From: an uncultured Bacteroidales bacterium
GTDB lineage: Bacteria > Bacteroidota > Bacteroidia > Bacteroidales > P3
Reading direction: 5' to 3'
Length of the DNA stretch: 14,579 bases
NCBI GenBank assembly: GCA_937906975.1
Contig: CALCUN010000040.1
Location: 1-14,579, forward strand
Below, in pieces: positions 7,705-14,579 of the stretch. The notes beneath the pieces are model-generated. The model was given only the letters and a program-made list of their open reading frames with translations. It did not search any database and had not been told where the DNA came from. Each line of letters begins with the position of its first letter. The first letter of the stretch is position 1. A program made the translations under genes and the position numbers.

Positions 7705-7735
7705 ATATTTCTTTGATTTAGAAAATTATTTCTTT
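7704..7735 (+). repeat. Left copy of a 32-base inverted repeat flanking the giant gene
   Basis: The reverse complement of 7704-7735 matches 14495-14526 at 31 of 32 positions by my alignment; the one internal difference is C versus T. The two copies lie outside the 3' and 5' ends of the giant T9SS gene and its terminator and promoter. This copy overlaps the upstream region of the prolyl-tRNA editing gene. Confidence 0.8.
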
Positions 7736-7741
7736 GATTTA
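7707..7741. repeat. Tandem 14-base direct repeat, 21-base period
   Basis: ATTTCTTTGATTTA occurs at 7707-7720 and again at 7728-7741, separated by 7 bases, so the copies lie 21 bases apart (about two helical turns). It lies directly upstream of the prolyl-tRNA editing gene promoter on the minus strand. A degenerate version with about a 20-base period is present at 14471-14524 in the opposite orientation. Confidence 0.75.
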
Positions 7742-7756
7742 TTTTTCTAAAACAAA

Positions 7757-7791
7757 GAAAAAAAAGAGCAACTCTTTGAAAAAAAGTCGCT
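7757..7791 (-). terminator. Intrinsic terminator of the giant secreted-protein gene
   Basis: Read on the minus strand, AGCGACT (7785-7791) pairs with AGTTGCT (7767-7773) through 7 bp with one G-T pair and an 11-base loop, followed by a T-run (7757-7765). It starts 27 bases after the stop codon. Confidence 0.75.
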
Positions 7792-7817
7792 ATTTTTGGT
7801 TATTTGTTTATTGTTTG

Positions 7818-10800
7818 TTATTCAACTATCAATTTTTGTGTGCTTACGGCTTTGTCTGTTACTATTCTTATGTAGTAAACTCCACTTTTTAAGTCTTTAA
7901 GATTTAGAGTTAATTCTTTTTCTCCTGCATTCATTTCTTCTTCTCTAAGGATTCTTCCTTGCGTATCGTTCATTATAACTTTTGCAGAAGAGTTTAGGTT
8001 TTCAACTCTTATGGTTACTTGATTTTTTGCAGGGTTTGGATAAAGTGTTGCCTCTAATTGATTAGTCTTTGCAACATCTAATAAAGCTCCATCATCAATT
8101 TCTGCTGCATCGTAAATACTTACTGCATCTATTCCTGCACATCGTCCTTTTTTGTTGATTCTTCTAAATGCAATTTGATATGTTTGTGATTGATTTGGCA
8201 AAGATATTGTGTCTTGATACCAATTTGATTGCGAAGAAGTGTAGAGCCTTAATCTTATCCATTCACTTTCTTGATTTTCTCTGTACAAGACTTCTATTCT
8301 ATCGTTATTAGAAAGTCGTGGAGGCAAGATATAACTAAATTTCAAATATGGTATTTCTAAGTTTTCTATGTTAAGACGTGGTGAAATCAACATTGAAGAA
8401 TCAAATGTAGAAAGAGTGTGATAGGCATATTGATTTCCTTCATAGGAAGCAGGGGTATATCCATCGGCATAACTATTATCTAAAATCACCCAAGTAGAAT
8501 CATTTTCCACATCTCCACTCCAACAAGCAAAATCACTGCCTTCAAATCCCATAAAGTATGGAAAGTCTTGAATAATCATACATTCTGTTTGAAAGCTTAT
8601 CGTATCGGTTGATACAGACTCTTCTTCTTGACAATTTGTTGTTACAAAAACTTGATATAATGTGTTTTCGGCAAGATTTGTTAATTCAACATTGCTATTA
8701 TCCGAAACAATAATTGAATTAAATGCTGTATCGTTTTGCGATTTGTAATAAACATTCCAAGCATTGTGCAATTCATCATTTCCTATCCAAGAAATCTCTG
8801 CACTATTTGATGTTATAGAGGAGGCTATCACTGAATTTTCTATCGGACTGATACAAGGAATTATTTCTTCCACCTCTTCAACCTGCACATTGTCTATTAT
8901 TGCTCCTTGATTGTCGCCTAAACTAAAACTATTGACCCAAACGAATACAAGTTTTCTTATTTCATTTGGCGTATTAGGTATAACAACACTCATATTCGTT
9001 GTTTGAGTAACTTGACTAAGTGTATATTCGGTATCAATTGTACTATTGCTTATTATAACTCCTTGCTGATAATCATCTCTTGCAAAATAAGAAACAGAAG
9101 ACGAAGGTTCAAAAACAGTATCAATAGGAACAAAGAATACTTTCAAATAATCGCCTAAGCTTACCCCTCCTACTTTCAAATCAAAGCTTATTCTAATTGA
9201 ATCGCTCTCTCCTAATTGAATTTGTTTCTCCGCAATCACAACGCAAGTATTGTTTTTATCGAACTGAGATGTTAATCCGTTATCGCAAGTTACAAATAGA
9301 GTTGAATTTGTTGATGAATTAGCCCTACCAACCCACCATTTGTTTGTACAAGTTCCATTCTTTAAGAGCCAACCATTAGATCCTTCTTGTTCAAAATCGC
9401 ATATATATGGCAAATTCACAACATCTTGCAGTGTATTGATAGAAATCTCATCGCTAATTATTGACTCTGCCTCTCCACACACTCCTTTAACCTTAACCAA
9501 ATAACGAGTTAGTGGATTAAGATTGTCAATAGTTATGAAATTTGTATTTGTAGTAAGAGTTAAATACTCTGTTGAAGTTTCATTTCTATAATATACAAGA
9601 TAACTATCGGCTCCTGTTGATTCCCACGAAAGAGAAATAGAATTAGGTGAAGGAGATATTGCCTCCAAATTTTCTATTTTTGCACAAGGAGATACAATCA
9701 ATTTTAAATTATCAATAGCCGCAGGAGTTTGTCTTTCGGCAATAGAGTAATAACCAAAGGTTGCTATTACTAAACGCTTATCGCCTGTTATATGTCCAAG
9801 AGAAATTCTTTCGTTTTGCCATTCTTGTGAACCATAAAGAGTAATTATTGGATTAGGTGGCAGAGTTGTTATTGACAAAGGAGCAATATCCATTAGATAA
9901 ATAGAGATTCCTCCAAGAATAGTGCCATTTATTACACTACCTATGCCTTTCCAATCAAGGATTAACTCAAAACTACTATCTGTTTGTCCGAAAGAGAAAT
10001 CTTTGTAAAGATATGCAATAAAAGAAGTGGAATTTGTTTCAGCCCCATAGGAAATTCCTCCATCTTTTGAAATATATGCTGACTGACCATTTAAATCCTC
10101 TGAGGTAGCTGAGCCAATACACCAAGCATTTGGACAAGAAGGCGTAACAACGCTTTGCCATTGTACATTGTCGCTAAAAGTTGTTTCAAAAGGTAAGGCT
10201 TGTGGTTGAGCCAATGTAGTAAAGCTTGTCATAACCCAAGGAGAATACATATTGTTTCCGCAAAAACTTCTTACTGCAACGCTATATAGAGTTTGGGCTG
10301 AAAGATTTTCTAAAACAAGGCTTGGTTGTGAGCAAATCAAAGGGTTAATTGTATCGAAATTTGAGCATTGACCTTCAACAACTACATATTGAAAATAAGT
10401 AGTGTTATCATCAATGGTTCTGATTTTAAGAGTTGCAGCATTATGTCTTAGACTTGAAGAATCAATAGAAATAGAACGTGGAGCCTGACACTGAGTCCAA
10501 TTGTTGATAGTAAAGTTATCAATGCACAAATAGTCGTATCCTCCCTCTATTGTACTTTCCACATAAAAAGCAAACTTAACTACACCCGATAAGGCTTGAT
10601 TATTTTCATCTACAAGTTTGATTACATAAGGTGTTGTTTCATTTGTCAGCGAAGAAAGATTATGAACTGTATCTGAGTCTTGCTCAGCAAAAATCACAGC
10701 ATTGTTTTGATTCCAAGTAACGCCATTATCCATAGATATTGCAAAGATAAACTTGTCATCAACATAAACTTGTGTAGGAGTTTCTCCATACCAATCTCTT

Positions 10801-13800
10801 AAAGCAAGGTCTAAAATAACTTGTTTAGTAATTGAGCCATCTCCCAAATTGATTGAAGGGCTTATTGCCCAATCTTTAATGTTTGAACCTGAGATTAAAA
10901 TATTTAGCTTGCTTGAATAATCGGTATTTGTCTGCATTTGACCAACTGTCCATGCTGAATTATCTGACAAAGCCGTTGTATAAGTAAAATCATTTGTGAA
11001 AAACCTTCCTTTATGCTTTGACCAACAATATTGTTCTTCTAATATATTTTCTTCAAAGTCTATTTCCAAAGGCGTTTCTATTATAGCACAAGGAGTTATG
11101 ATTGAAAAAATTTCTCCACTAAATAAAGCCTCGCTTTCACCCTCACATTCAACACCTATTTGCAATTGATAATTTTCATTATACTCTAATCCTTGTGATA
11201 TTGTATAAGGAAAAGATTCACGACTAAGCCCTGTGATTTCTGTATAAAGGCTATCGCTCTCTTTTTTGTAGAGTAAAATATAAGAAGAATTGGTATTAAA
11301 TTCATCAATAAGGTCTATTGTTAAATTAAGTCCACTTTCTGTGTCTGCAACCTGCAAATCCAAGTCAATAAGCCTTGCACAATCAAGTGTATTTATAGAA
11401 ATATTATCTACTATTGCAGGAAGAATATAATTTGATGAATAACTATTGCTTTCCCAATAAAAGATTAACTGATAAGCCCCTTGATAAGTTCCAGCAGGTA
11501 AAAGAATATGTTCTCTTTGCCATTGAGTTGAAGAATGCAACCTTGGTGTTATAGCATAATTTTCGCTCATTGAATAACCAAAAGGAACAAGATAAACTCT
11601 AAAATAGGCATTAGGGTTAATTCCTTGACACTTCCAATCAAACGAAAATTCATATTCTGCACCTGAATTAAAATCTACATTCATATAAGCATAGGCTTGA
11701 ACAAACCCTGTACTAAAAGAAGCTGAATTTCCATTGTTATTTGAAACATAGAGAGCTCTTCCTGTTTGCGAAGAAATATTTGAAAGTGGCTGATTATAAC
11801 TTTGTCCTATTATCCATTTGTTTGAGGTCGGTGCAGAGAGAAATTGCATTTGTGGAGTCGTTTCTTCTGTGTTTAAATCAAAAGAAAATGGAGTTGAGTA
11901 TAAGTATGGTAAAGTTACTCGTTCGGTTTCGCTCCAAGTTCCATCGCAATTTTGCCTTAATGCAAAAAGATATGTCTTTTGATTTTCTAAACCGCTTAAT
12001 ATATAAGGCAATTCTTGATTTGCAGGTATTACAATAGTTTGAGCAGTATTTGGATCAAAATCTTGATTTGGCATTTCTTCGGCATAAGCCACCACAACAC
12101 CCTCTGATGTTATATTATTATTTGTATAAGATATTAAAACTGCATCGGAAGAATAAGGATAAATTTGCACATCGTTTACTTCCAAACAATCTGGAATATC
12201 ACTTATCTTAAAATTATCTATAACAAATGATGGATTTGGCTCATTTATCACAAATGCAATGCGATAAGAACCAACATAATCATTCAATAATATTTCGGCA
12301 GTCTTGAAATTAACTGTTTCTAGATTAGAATCGTAAATTGTTGTTAGATAATCAAAATACGAAGTATCTTCTTCTGAGGCGTAATCCATCAAATCTGTAT
12401 TCAAAACATAGACATCTATTTTTGGAAAATGAGTTAATTGTGAGTTTGAAGAGAGTTTTTGAACAAAGTTAATGCGTTGATTTCCGTTTAGAGCAAAAAT
12501 AGGCGATATAATCCAATCGCTAATTTCTGTTTGATTATCATTTGGATTTCCATTATAGGATAATGCGTTTGAGCCATTGACTCCTGTATAATCTTGTAAG
12601 GACCACTTTATAGAGGTATTGCCTCGATTTATAGAGTGCCAACAATGAGGAATACTAATACTATTTAAGGTATAAAGATTGTAGTCAAAATTTTCTAAAT
12701 AAGCAAGTGAATCTATTATTCCGCAAGGTATTTGAGTTAAATAGAAATTTGAAGGCATTGAAGTATTGTCTATATCACAATTTGCATAGACTCTATATTG
12801 CACAACAGAGGAATATGGCAAGTAAGGAATAGTTAGAGGGTTTGTTCCTTGCATATAAGACCACTGTGTTTCGTTTAGTAGTCTGTATTCAACGGTATAT
12901 GAAGCAGATTCGTTAAGCGTATCTATTATATTTAAGGACATAAATATGCATCCATTAACATCTAACATCGTTTCTTGTGTACCGCTTATTTTTTCGCAAT
13001 TTGTAGTAATTATTTCTAAGTTATCAATAGCAATTGGAGGATTCTCCCCATCGCAGTGATCGTTTACCCAAGTAAAAACTAATTGATAATAACCCGGAGC
13101 AATGCTTTGTGATAACTCTGTTGTAAATCGCCTCCATACTCCTGTATTATTTATAACTTGTGCTAAGGTTATGCTTGAAGGAACGCTGTTTGACAAATTC
13201 GCATTGGCTGGAATTAAGGACACTTTCATATAATCGTTAAAAACATCTCCTACCACTTTGTAATCAAAGGAAAGTCCATAATGCAAACTATCTAATATTT
13301 CTATGTATGTTGAAAAATGAGAAACAGATGCTGAGGTATTATCATAATAATTTGTTTCTCCACCATCATTACTTATAAAAATACCATTGCCTTGTGTTAT
13401 ATGCCCTTGTTCATCTCGTGTATTATTTCCCAAAGGACCTACATGCCATTGATTTTCCCCAAAATTAGTAAATTCCCACTTTGATAAATCTTCTAAATTA
13501 TCAAAATCATTGTAATAAGGTAAAGTTATGCAATCATCAGGGTGCATAAGGGTTGTTAAAGACACTATTTGATTGCTACTTTCCGAAAAAGGACAAATCG
13601 TCCATAGTTTAATTTGATAATTAGAATGCGATTCAAGTCCTGTTATTGTATAAGTTGTATCAGAAACTCCCTCTTGTATTATTGTCCATTGGCTTTCTGT
13701 ATCTTTTTTACAAGCAATGCCTACAAAACTTCCTTCTTGCCAAAAATTATCCCAAGAAATTATTGCTAAATCTGAGCTAACACTATCTACTCTAAGATTG

Positions 13801-14399
13801 AATGGCTGATAACAATGTTCTTCATCTGGAATTATTCCAACCTTTATTATTGGGGCTTCATTAATTGTATAACTGTAATTAGGATTAGGAGATGTGGTGT
13901 AAGGGCTTGTGTGATTTGCTGCAAACCTTGTAGATGAGTTTGCATTTCTTGTTTTAAAGAAGTGATTAGTTTGAGTTGTAAAACCTTCTCTTACCATCGT
14001 TATAACCAAATTATTATTCCCCGAATATTCATAAGGCGTATAAAGATCAAAGGTTATCCACCCATTACTCAAAATAACCGTATCGGAAAACACCTCTATA
14101 GAATTTTGAAGCGAAACAAAAGAGCTAAGCGATGACTGAGTTGTTTCTTTTAAATAGACTTTTACCACACCAGAATTAAACCACCCACCAACATGATAGT
14201 AACTTATACTTGTAATTTCACCATCCATTAGTTCATTTGACTTATATAGACTTTGGGTATAAGAATATTTATTATCACAAACAAGAGGTGCTGTTGTTAT
14301 TCTTTGACTTGTATTGCTATCTCCTATAACAAAAAAATCTGTTTGAGCCGAAATTTGAGTTGCAAACAAAAGCAACAAAAGAAAAAATAACCTTTTCAT
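7818..14399 (-). CDS. Giant T9SS-secreted protein with seven FN3 plus jelly-roll modules
   Basis: A 2193-residue secreted or cell-surface protein. The signal peptide is MKRLFFLLLLLFATQISAQ (1-19). Residues about 20-190 are an N-terminal beta-rich domain. Then come seven pairs, each a fibronectin-III-like domain (about 90 residues) and a jelly-roll domain of the cleaved-adhesin/MAM type (about 150-190). The jelly rolls open with LP-x-x-x-x-F-like strands near residues 290, 565, 833, 1110, 1400, 1663 and 1943, and six of the seven close with a (V/I)DN motif. The last about 80 residues (from LYPNPAKN to YYIRIVTDKAVSTQKLIVE) are a type IX secretion sorting domain, so export across the outer membrane is expected. 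No peptidase or glycosidase catalytic motif is seen. Adhesion or matrix binding is inference. The frame is open to 14486, but a -7 promoter element lies inside that extension and the signal peptide begins at 14399. Confidence 0.93.
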   Translation of the reverse strand: MKRLFFLLLLLFATQISAQTDFFVIGDSNTSQRITTAPLVCDNKYSYTQSLYKSNELMDGEITSISYYHVGGWFNSGVVKVYLKETTQSSLSSFVSLQNSIEVFSDTVILSNGWITFDLYTPYEYSGNNNLVITMVREGFTTQTNHFFKTRNANSSTRFAANHTSPYTTSPNPNYSYTINEAPIIKVGIIPDEEHCYQPFNLRVDSVSSDLAIISWDNFWQEGSFVGIACKKDTESQWTIIQEGVSDTTYTITGLESHSNYQIKLWTICPFSESSNQIVSLTTLMHPDDCITLPYYNDFDNLEDLSKWEFTNFGENQWHVGPLGNNTRDEQGHITQGNGIFISNDGGETNYYDNTSASVSHFSTYIEILDSLHYGLSFDYKVVGDVFNDYMKVSLIPANANLSNSVPSSITLAQVINNTGVWRRFTTELSQSIAPGYYQLVFTWVNDHCDGENPPIAIDNLEIITTNCEKISGTQETMLDVNGCIFMSLNIIDTLNESASYTVEYRLLNETQWSYMQGTNPLTIPYLPYSSVVQYRVYANCDIDNTSMPSNFYLTQIPCGIIDSLAYLENFDYNLYTLNSISIPHCWHSINRGNTSIKWSLQDYTGVNGSNALSYNGNPNDNQTEISDWIISPIFALNGNQRINFVQKLSSNSQLTHFPKIDVYVLNTDLMDYASEEDTSYFDYLTTIYDSNLETVNFKTAEILLNDYVGSYRIAFVINEPNPSFVIDNFKISDIPDCLEVNDVQIYPYSSDAVLISYTNNNITSEGVVVAYAEEMPNQDFDPNTAQTIVIPANQELPYILSGLENQKTYLFALRQNCDGTWSETERVTLPYLYSTPFSFDLNTEETTPQMQFLSAPTSNKWIIGQSYNQPLSNISSQTGRALYVSNNNGNSASFSTGFVQAYAYMNVDFNSGAEYEFSFDWKCQGINPNAYFRVYLVPFGYSMSENYAITPRLHSSTQWQREHILLPAGTYQGAYQLIFYWESNSYSSNYILPAIVDNISINTLDCARLIDLDLQVADTESGLNLTIDLIDEFNTNSSYILLYKKESDSLYTEITGLSRESFPYTISQGLEYNENYQLQIGVECEGESEALFSGEIFSIITPCAIIETPLEIDFEENILEEQYCWSKHKGRFFTNDFTYTTALSDNSAWTVGQMQTNTDYSSKLNILISGSNIKDWAISPSINLGDGSITKQVILDLALRDWYGETPTQVYVDDKFIFAISMDNGVTWNQNNAVIFAEQDSDTVHNLSSLTNETTPYVIKLVDENNQALSGVVKFAFYVESTIEGGYDYLCIDNFTINNWTQCQAPRSISIDSSSLRHNAATLKIRTIDDNTTYFQYVVVEGQCSNFDTINPLICSQPSLVLENLSAQTLYSVAVRSFCGNNMYSPWVMTSFTTLAQPQALPFETTFSDNVQWQSVVTPSCPNAWCIGSATSEDLNGQSAYISKDGGISYGAETNSTSFIAYLYKDFSFGQTDSSFELILDWKGIGSVINGTILGGISIYLMDIAPLSITTLPPNPIITLYGSQEWQNERISLGHITGDKRLVIATFGYYSIAERQTPAAIDNLKLIVSPCAKIENLEAISPSPNSISLSWESTGADSYLVYYRNETSTEYLTLTTNTNFITIDNLNPLTRYLVKVKGVCGEAESIISDEISINTLQDVVNLPYICDFEQEGSNGWLLKNGTCTNKWWVGRANSSTNSTLFVTCDNGLTSQFDKNNTCVVIAEKQIQLGESDSIRISFDLKVGGVSLGDYLKVFFVPIDTVFEPSSSVSYFARDDYQQGVIISNSTIDTEYTLSQVTQTTNMSVVIPNTPNEIRKLVFVWVNSFSLGDNQGAIIDNVQVEEVEEIIPCISPIENSVIASSITSNSAEISWIGNDELHNAWNVYYKSQNDTAFNSIIVSDNSNVELTNLAENTLYQVFVTTNCQEEESVSTDTISFQTECMIIQDFPYFMGFEGSDFACWSGDVENDSTWVILDNSYADGYTPASYEGNQYAYHTLSTFDSSMLISPRLNIENLEIPYLKFSYILPPRLSNNDRIEVLYRENQESEWIRLRLYTSSQSNWYQDTISLPNQSQTYQIAFRRINKKGRCAGIDAVSIYDAAEIDDGALLDVAKTNQLEATLYPNPAKNQVTIRVENLNSSAKVIMNDTQGRILREEEMNAGEKELTLNLKDLKSGVYYIRIVTDKAVSTQKLIVE
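8090..13815 (-). repeat. Seven tandem FN3/jelly-roll protein modules
   Basis: Seven diverged copies of about 260-290 residues lie back to back within the giant gene. Every FN3 domain starts with a Cys (CYQPFNL, CEKISGT, CLEVNDV, CARLIDL, CQAPRSI, CAKIENL, CISPIEN). Every one also has a second Cys near its last strands (WTICPF, YANCDI, RQNCDG, GVECEG, RSFCGN, KGVCGE, TTNCQE). This recurring pair marks the modules more clearly than overall identity does, and it suggests one disulfide per FN3. DNA-level identity between copies is low, so this is an old duplication and not a recent tandem expansion. Confidence 0.85.
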
Positions 14400-14435
14400 A
14401 TCTTTGAATTTTTGGTTAGAAATATATTTTATTGT

Positions 14436-14443
14436 CAAAGATA
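14436..14443 (-). promoter_or_regulatory. Bacteroidetes-type -7 element for the giant secreted-protein gene
   Basis: On the minus strand this reads TATCTTTG, 36 bases before the ATG at 14399. Its position between 14486 and 14399 rules against the longer reading frame being translated. The -33 region is a T/C-rich stretch without a clear TTG. Confidence 0.55.
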
Positions 14444-14494
14444 CAAACAATTCTTGAAAAGAGAAAAAAAAGCAAAGAAAAAACAAAAAAAAGT

Positions 14495-14526
14495 AAAGAA
14501 ATAATTTTTTAAATCAAAGAAATATT
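14495..14526 (+). repeat. Right copy of the 32-base inverted repeat
   Basis: Matches the reverse complement of 7704-7735 at 31 of 32 positions. It ends at the base before the putative IS terminal sequence. Just to its left are degenerate CAAAGAAA-type units at 14471, 14491 and 14511, spaced 20 bases apart. The gap 14400-14526 otherwise holds only the giant gene's promoter and A-rich sequence. Confidence 0.8.
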
Positions 14527-14579
14527 TGAACTGACCCCAAAAAGTTGGACTAATTATTAACAAATATTTCGGTATGAGT
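14527..14579 (+). mobile_element. Left end of a probable IS3-family (IS150-like) insertion sequence, cut by window end
   Basis: From TGAACTGA at 14527 the sequence continues CCCCAAAAAGTTGGAC, which resembles the terminal inverted repeats of many IS3-family elements of the IS150 group. An ATG at 14574, two codons before the window ends, is at a suitable distance to begin the first transposase frame. No transposase sequence is visible, so the family call rests on the terminal repeat alone. The IS sits directly against the 32-base repeat. A target duplication cannot be checked because the other end is outside the window. Confidence 0.55.

Noticed and set aside
7704..7741. Short regularly spaced repeats that could hint at a CRISPR array
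   Set aside because: Only two 14-base units with a 7-base A+T-rich gap, no unique spacers and no cas genes.
11741..12037. 98-codon plus-strand frame inside the giant gene
   Set aside because: It lies fully antisense to an intact conserved jelly-roll/FN3 region, and its translation shows no domain.
7818..14399. Gingipain-like protease, because the jelly-roll modules resemble cleaved-adhesin domains
   Set aside because: No caspase-like catalytic His/Cys segment is seen in the translated protein; it contains only adhesion-type modules and the sorting domain.

Overview
The window is A+T-rich DNA from a Bacteroidetes bacterium, most likely of the order Bacteroidales. Four things point there: a TonB-dependent receptor of the Bacteroidetes outer-membrane beta-barrel type, a giant secreted protein with a type IX secretion (T9SS) C-terminal sorting domain, a fused RibBA, and repeated TAnnTTTG-type promoter -7 elements. 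Genus and species cannot be fixed from the sequence.

Layout, left to right. Bases 3-1979 are the C-terminal part of a TonB-dependent receptor cut by the window edge. Its stop overlaps a small PD-(D/E)XK nuclease-fold protein (HsdR N-terminal-like, 1966-2406). Convergent to these, on the minus strand, is a two-gene unit: a LysE-family exporter (2643-3290) followed after 4 bases by a tiny lipoprotein (2432-2638). A divergent promoter region (3291-3412) separates it from ribBA (3413-4621), which makes two entry-point enzymes of riboflavin synthesis. Next comes a housekeeping block on the plus strand: a ZapB-like coiled-coil protein (4674-4958), zapA (4962-5258), a structured RNA that is very probably 6S RNA (about 5260-5461), and rny encoding RNase Y (5536-7077). 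A bidirectional hairpin terminator separates rny from a convergent prolyl-tRNA editing protein (7144-7671, minus).

The right half is one minus-strand gene (7818-14399) for a 2193-residue secreted protein. It has a signal peptide, an N-terminal beta domain, seven alternating pairs of fibronectin-III-like and jelly-roll (cleaved-adhesin/MAM-like) modules, and a T9SS sorting domain. A 32-base imperfect inverted repeat lies outside both ends of this gene. The right copy abuts what looks like the left end of an IS3-family (IS150-like) insertion sequence cut off by the window end.

Most of the window is core metabolism, cell division and RNA turnover. The accessory features are the modular surface protein, its flanking repeats and the IS end. 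I did not find a convincing undescribed multi-gene system. The items most worth a second look are the zapA-6S-rny arrangement, the seven-fold module architecture with a conserved cysteine pair, and the flanking inverted repeat.
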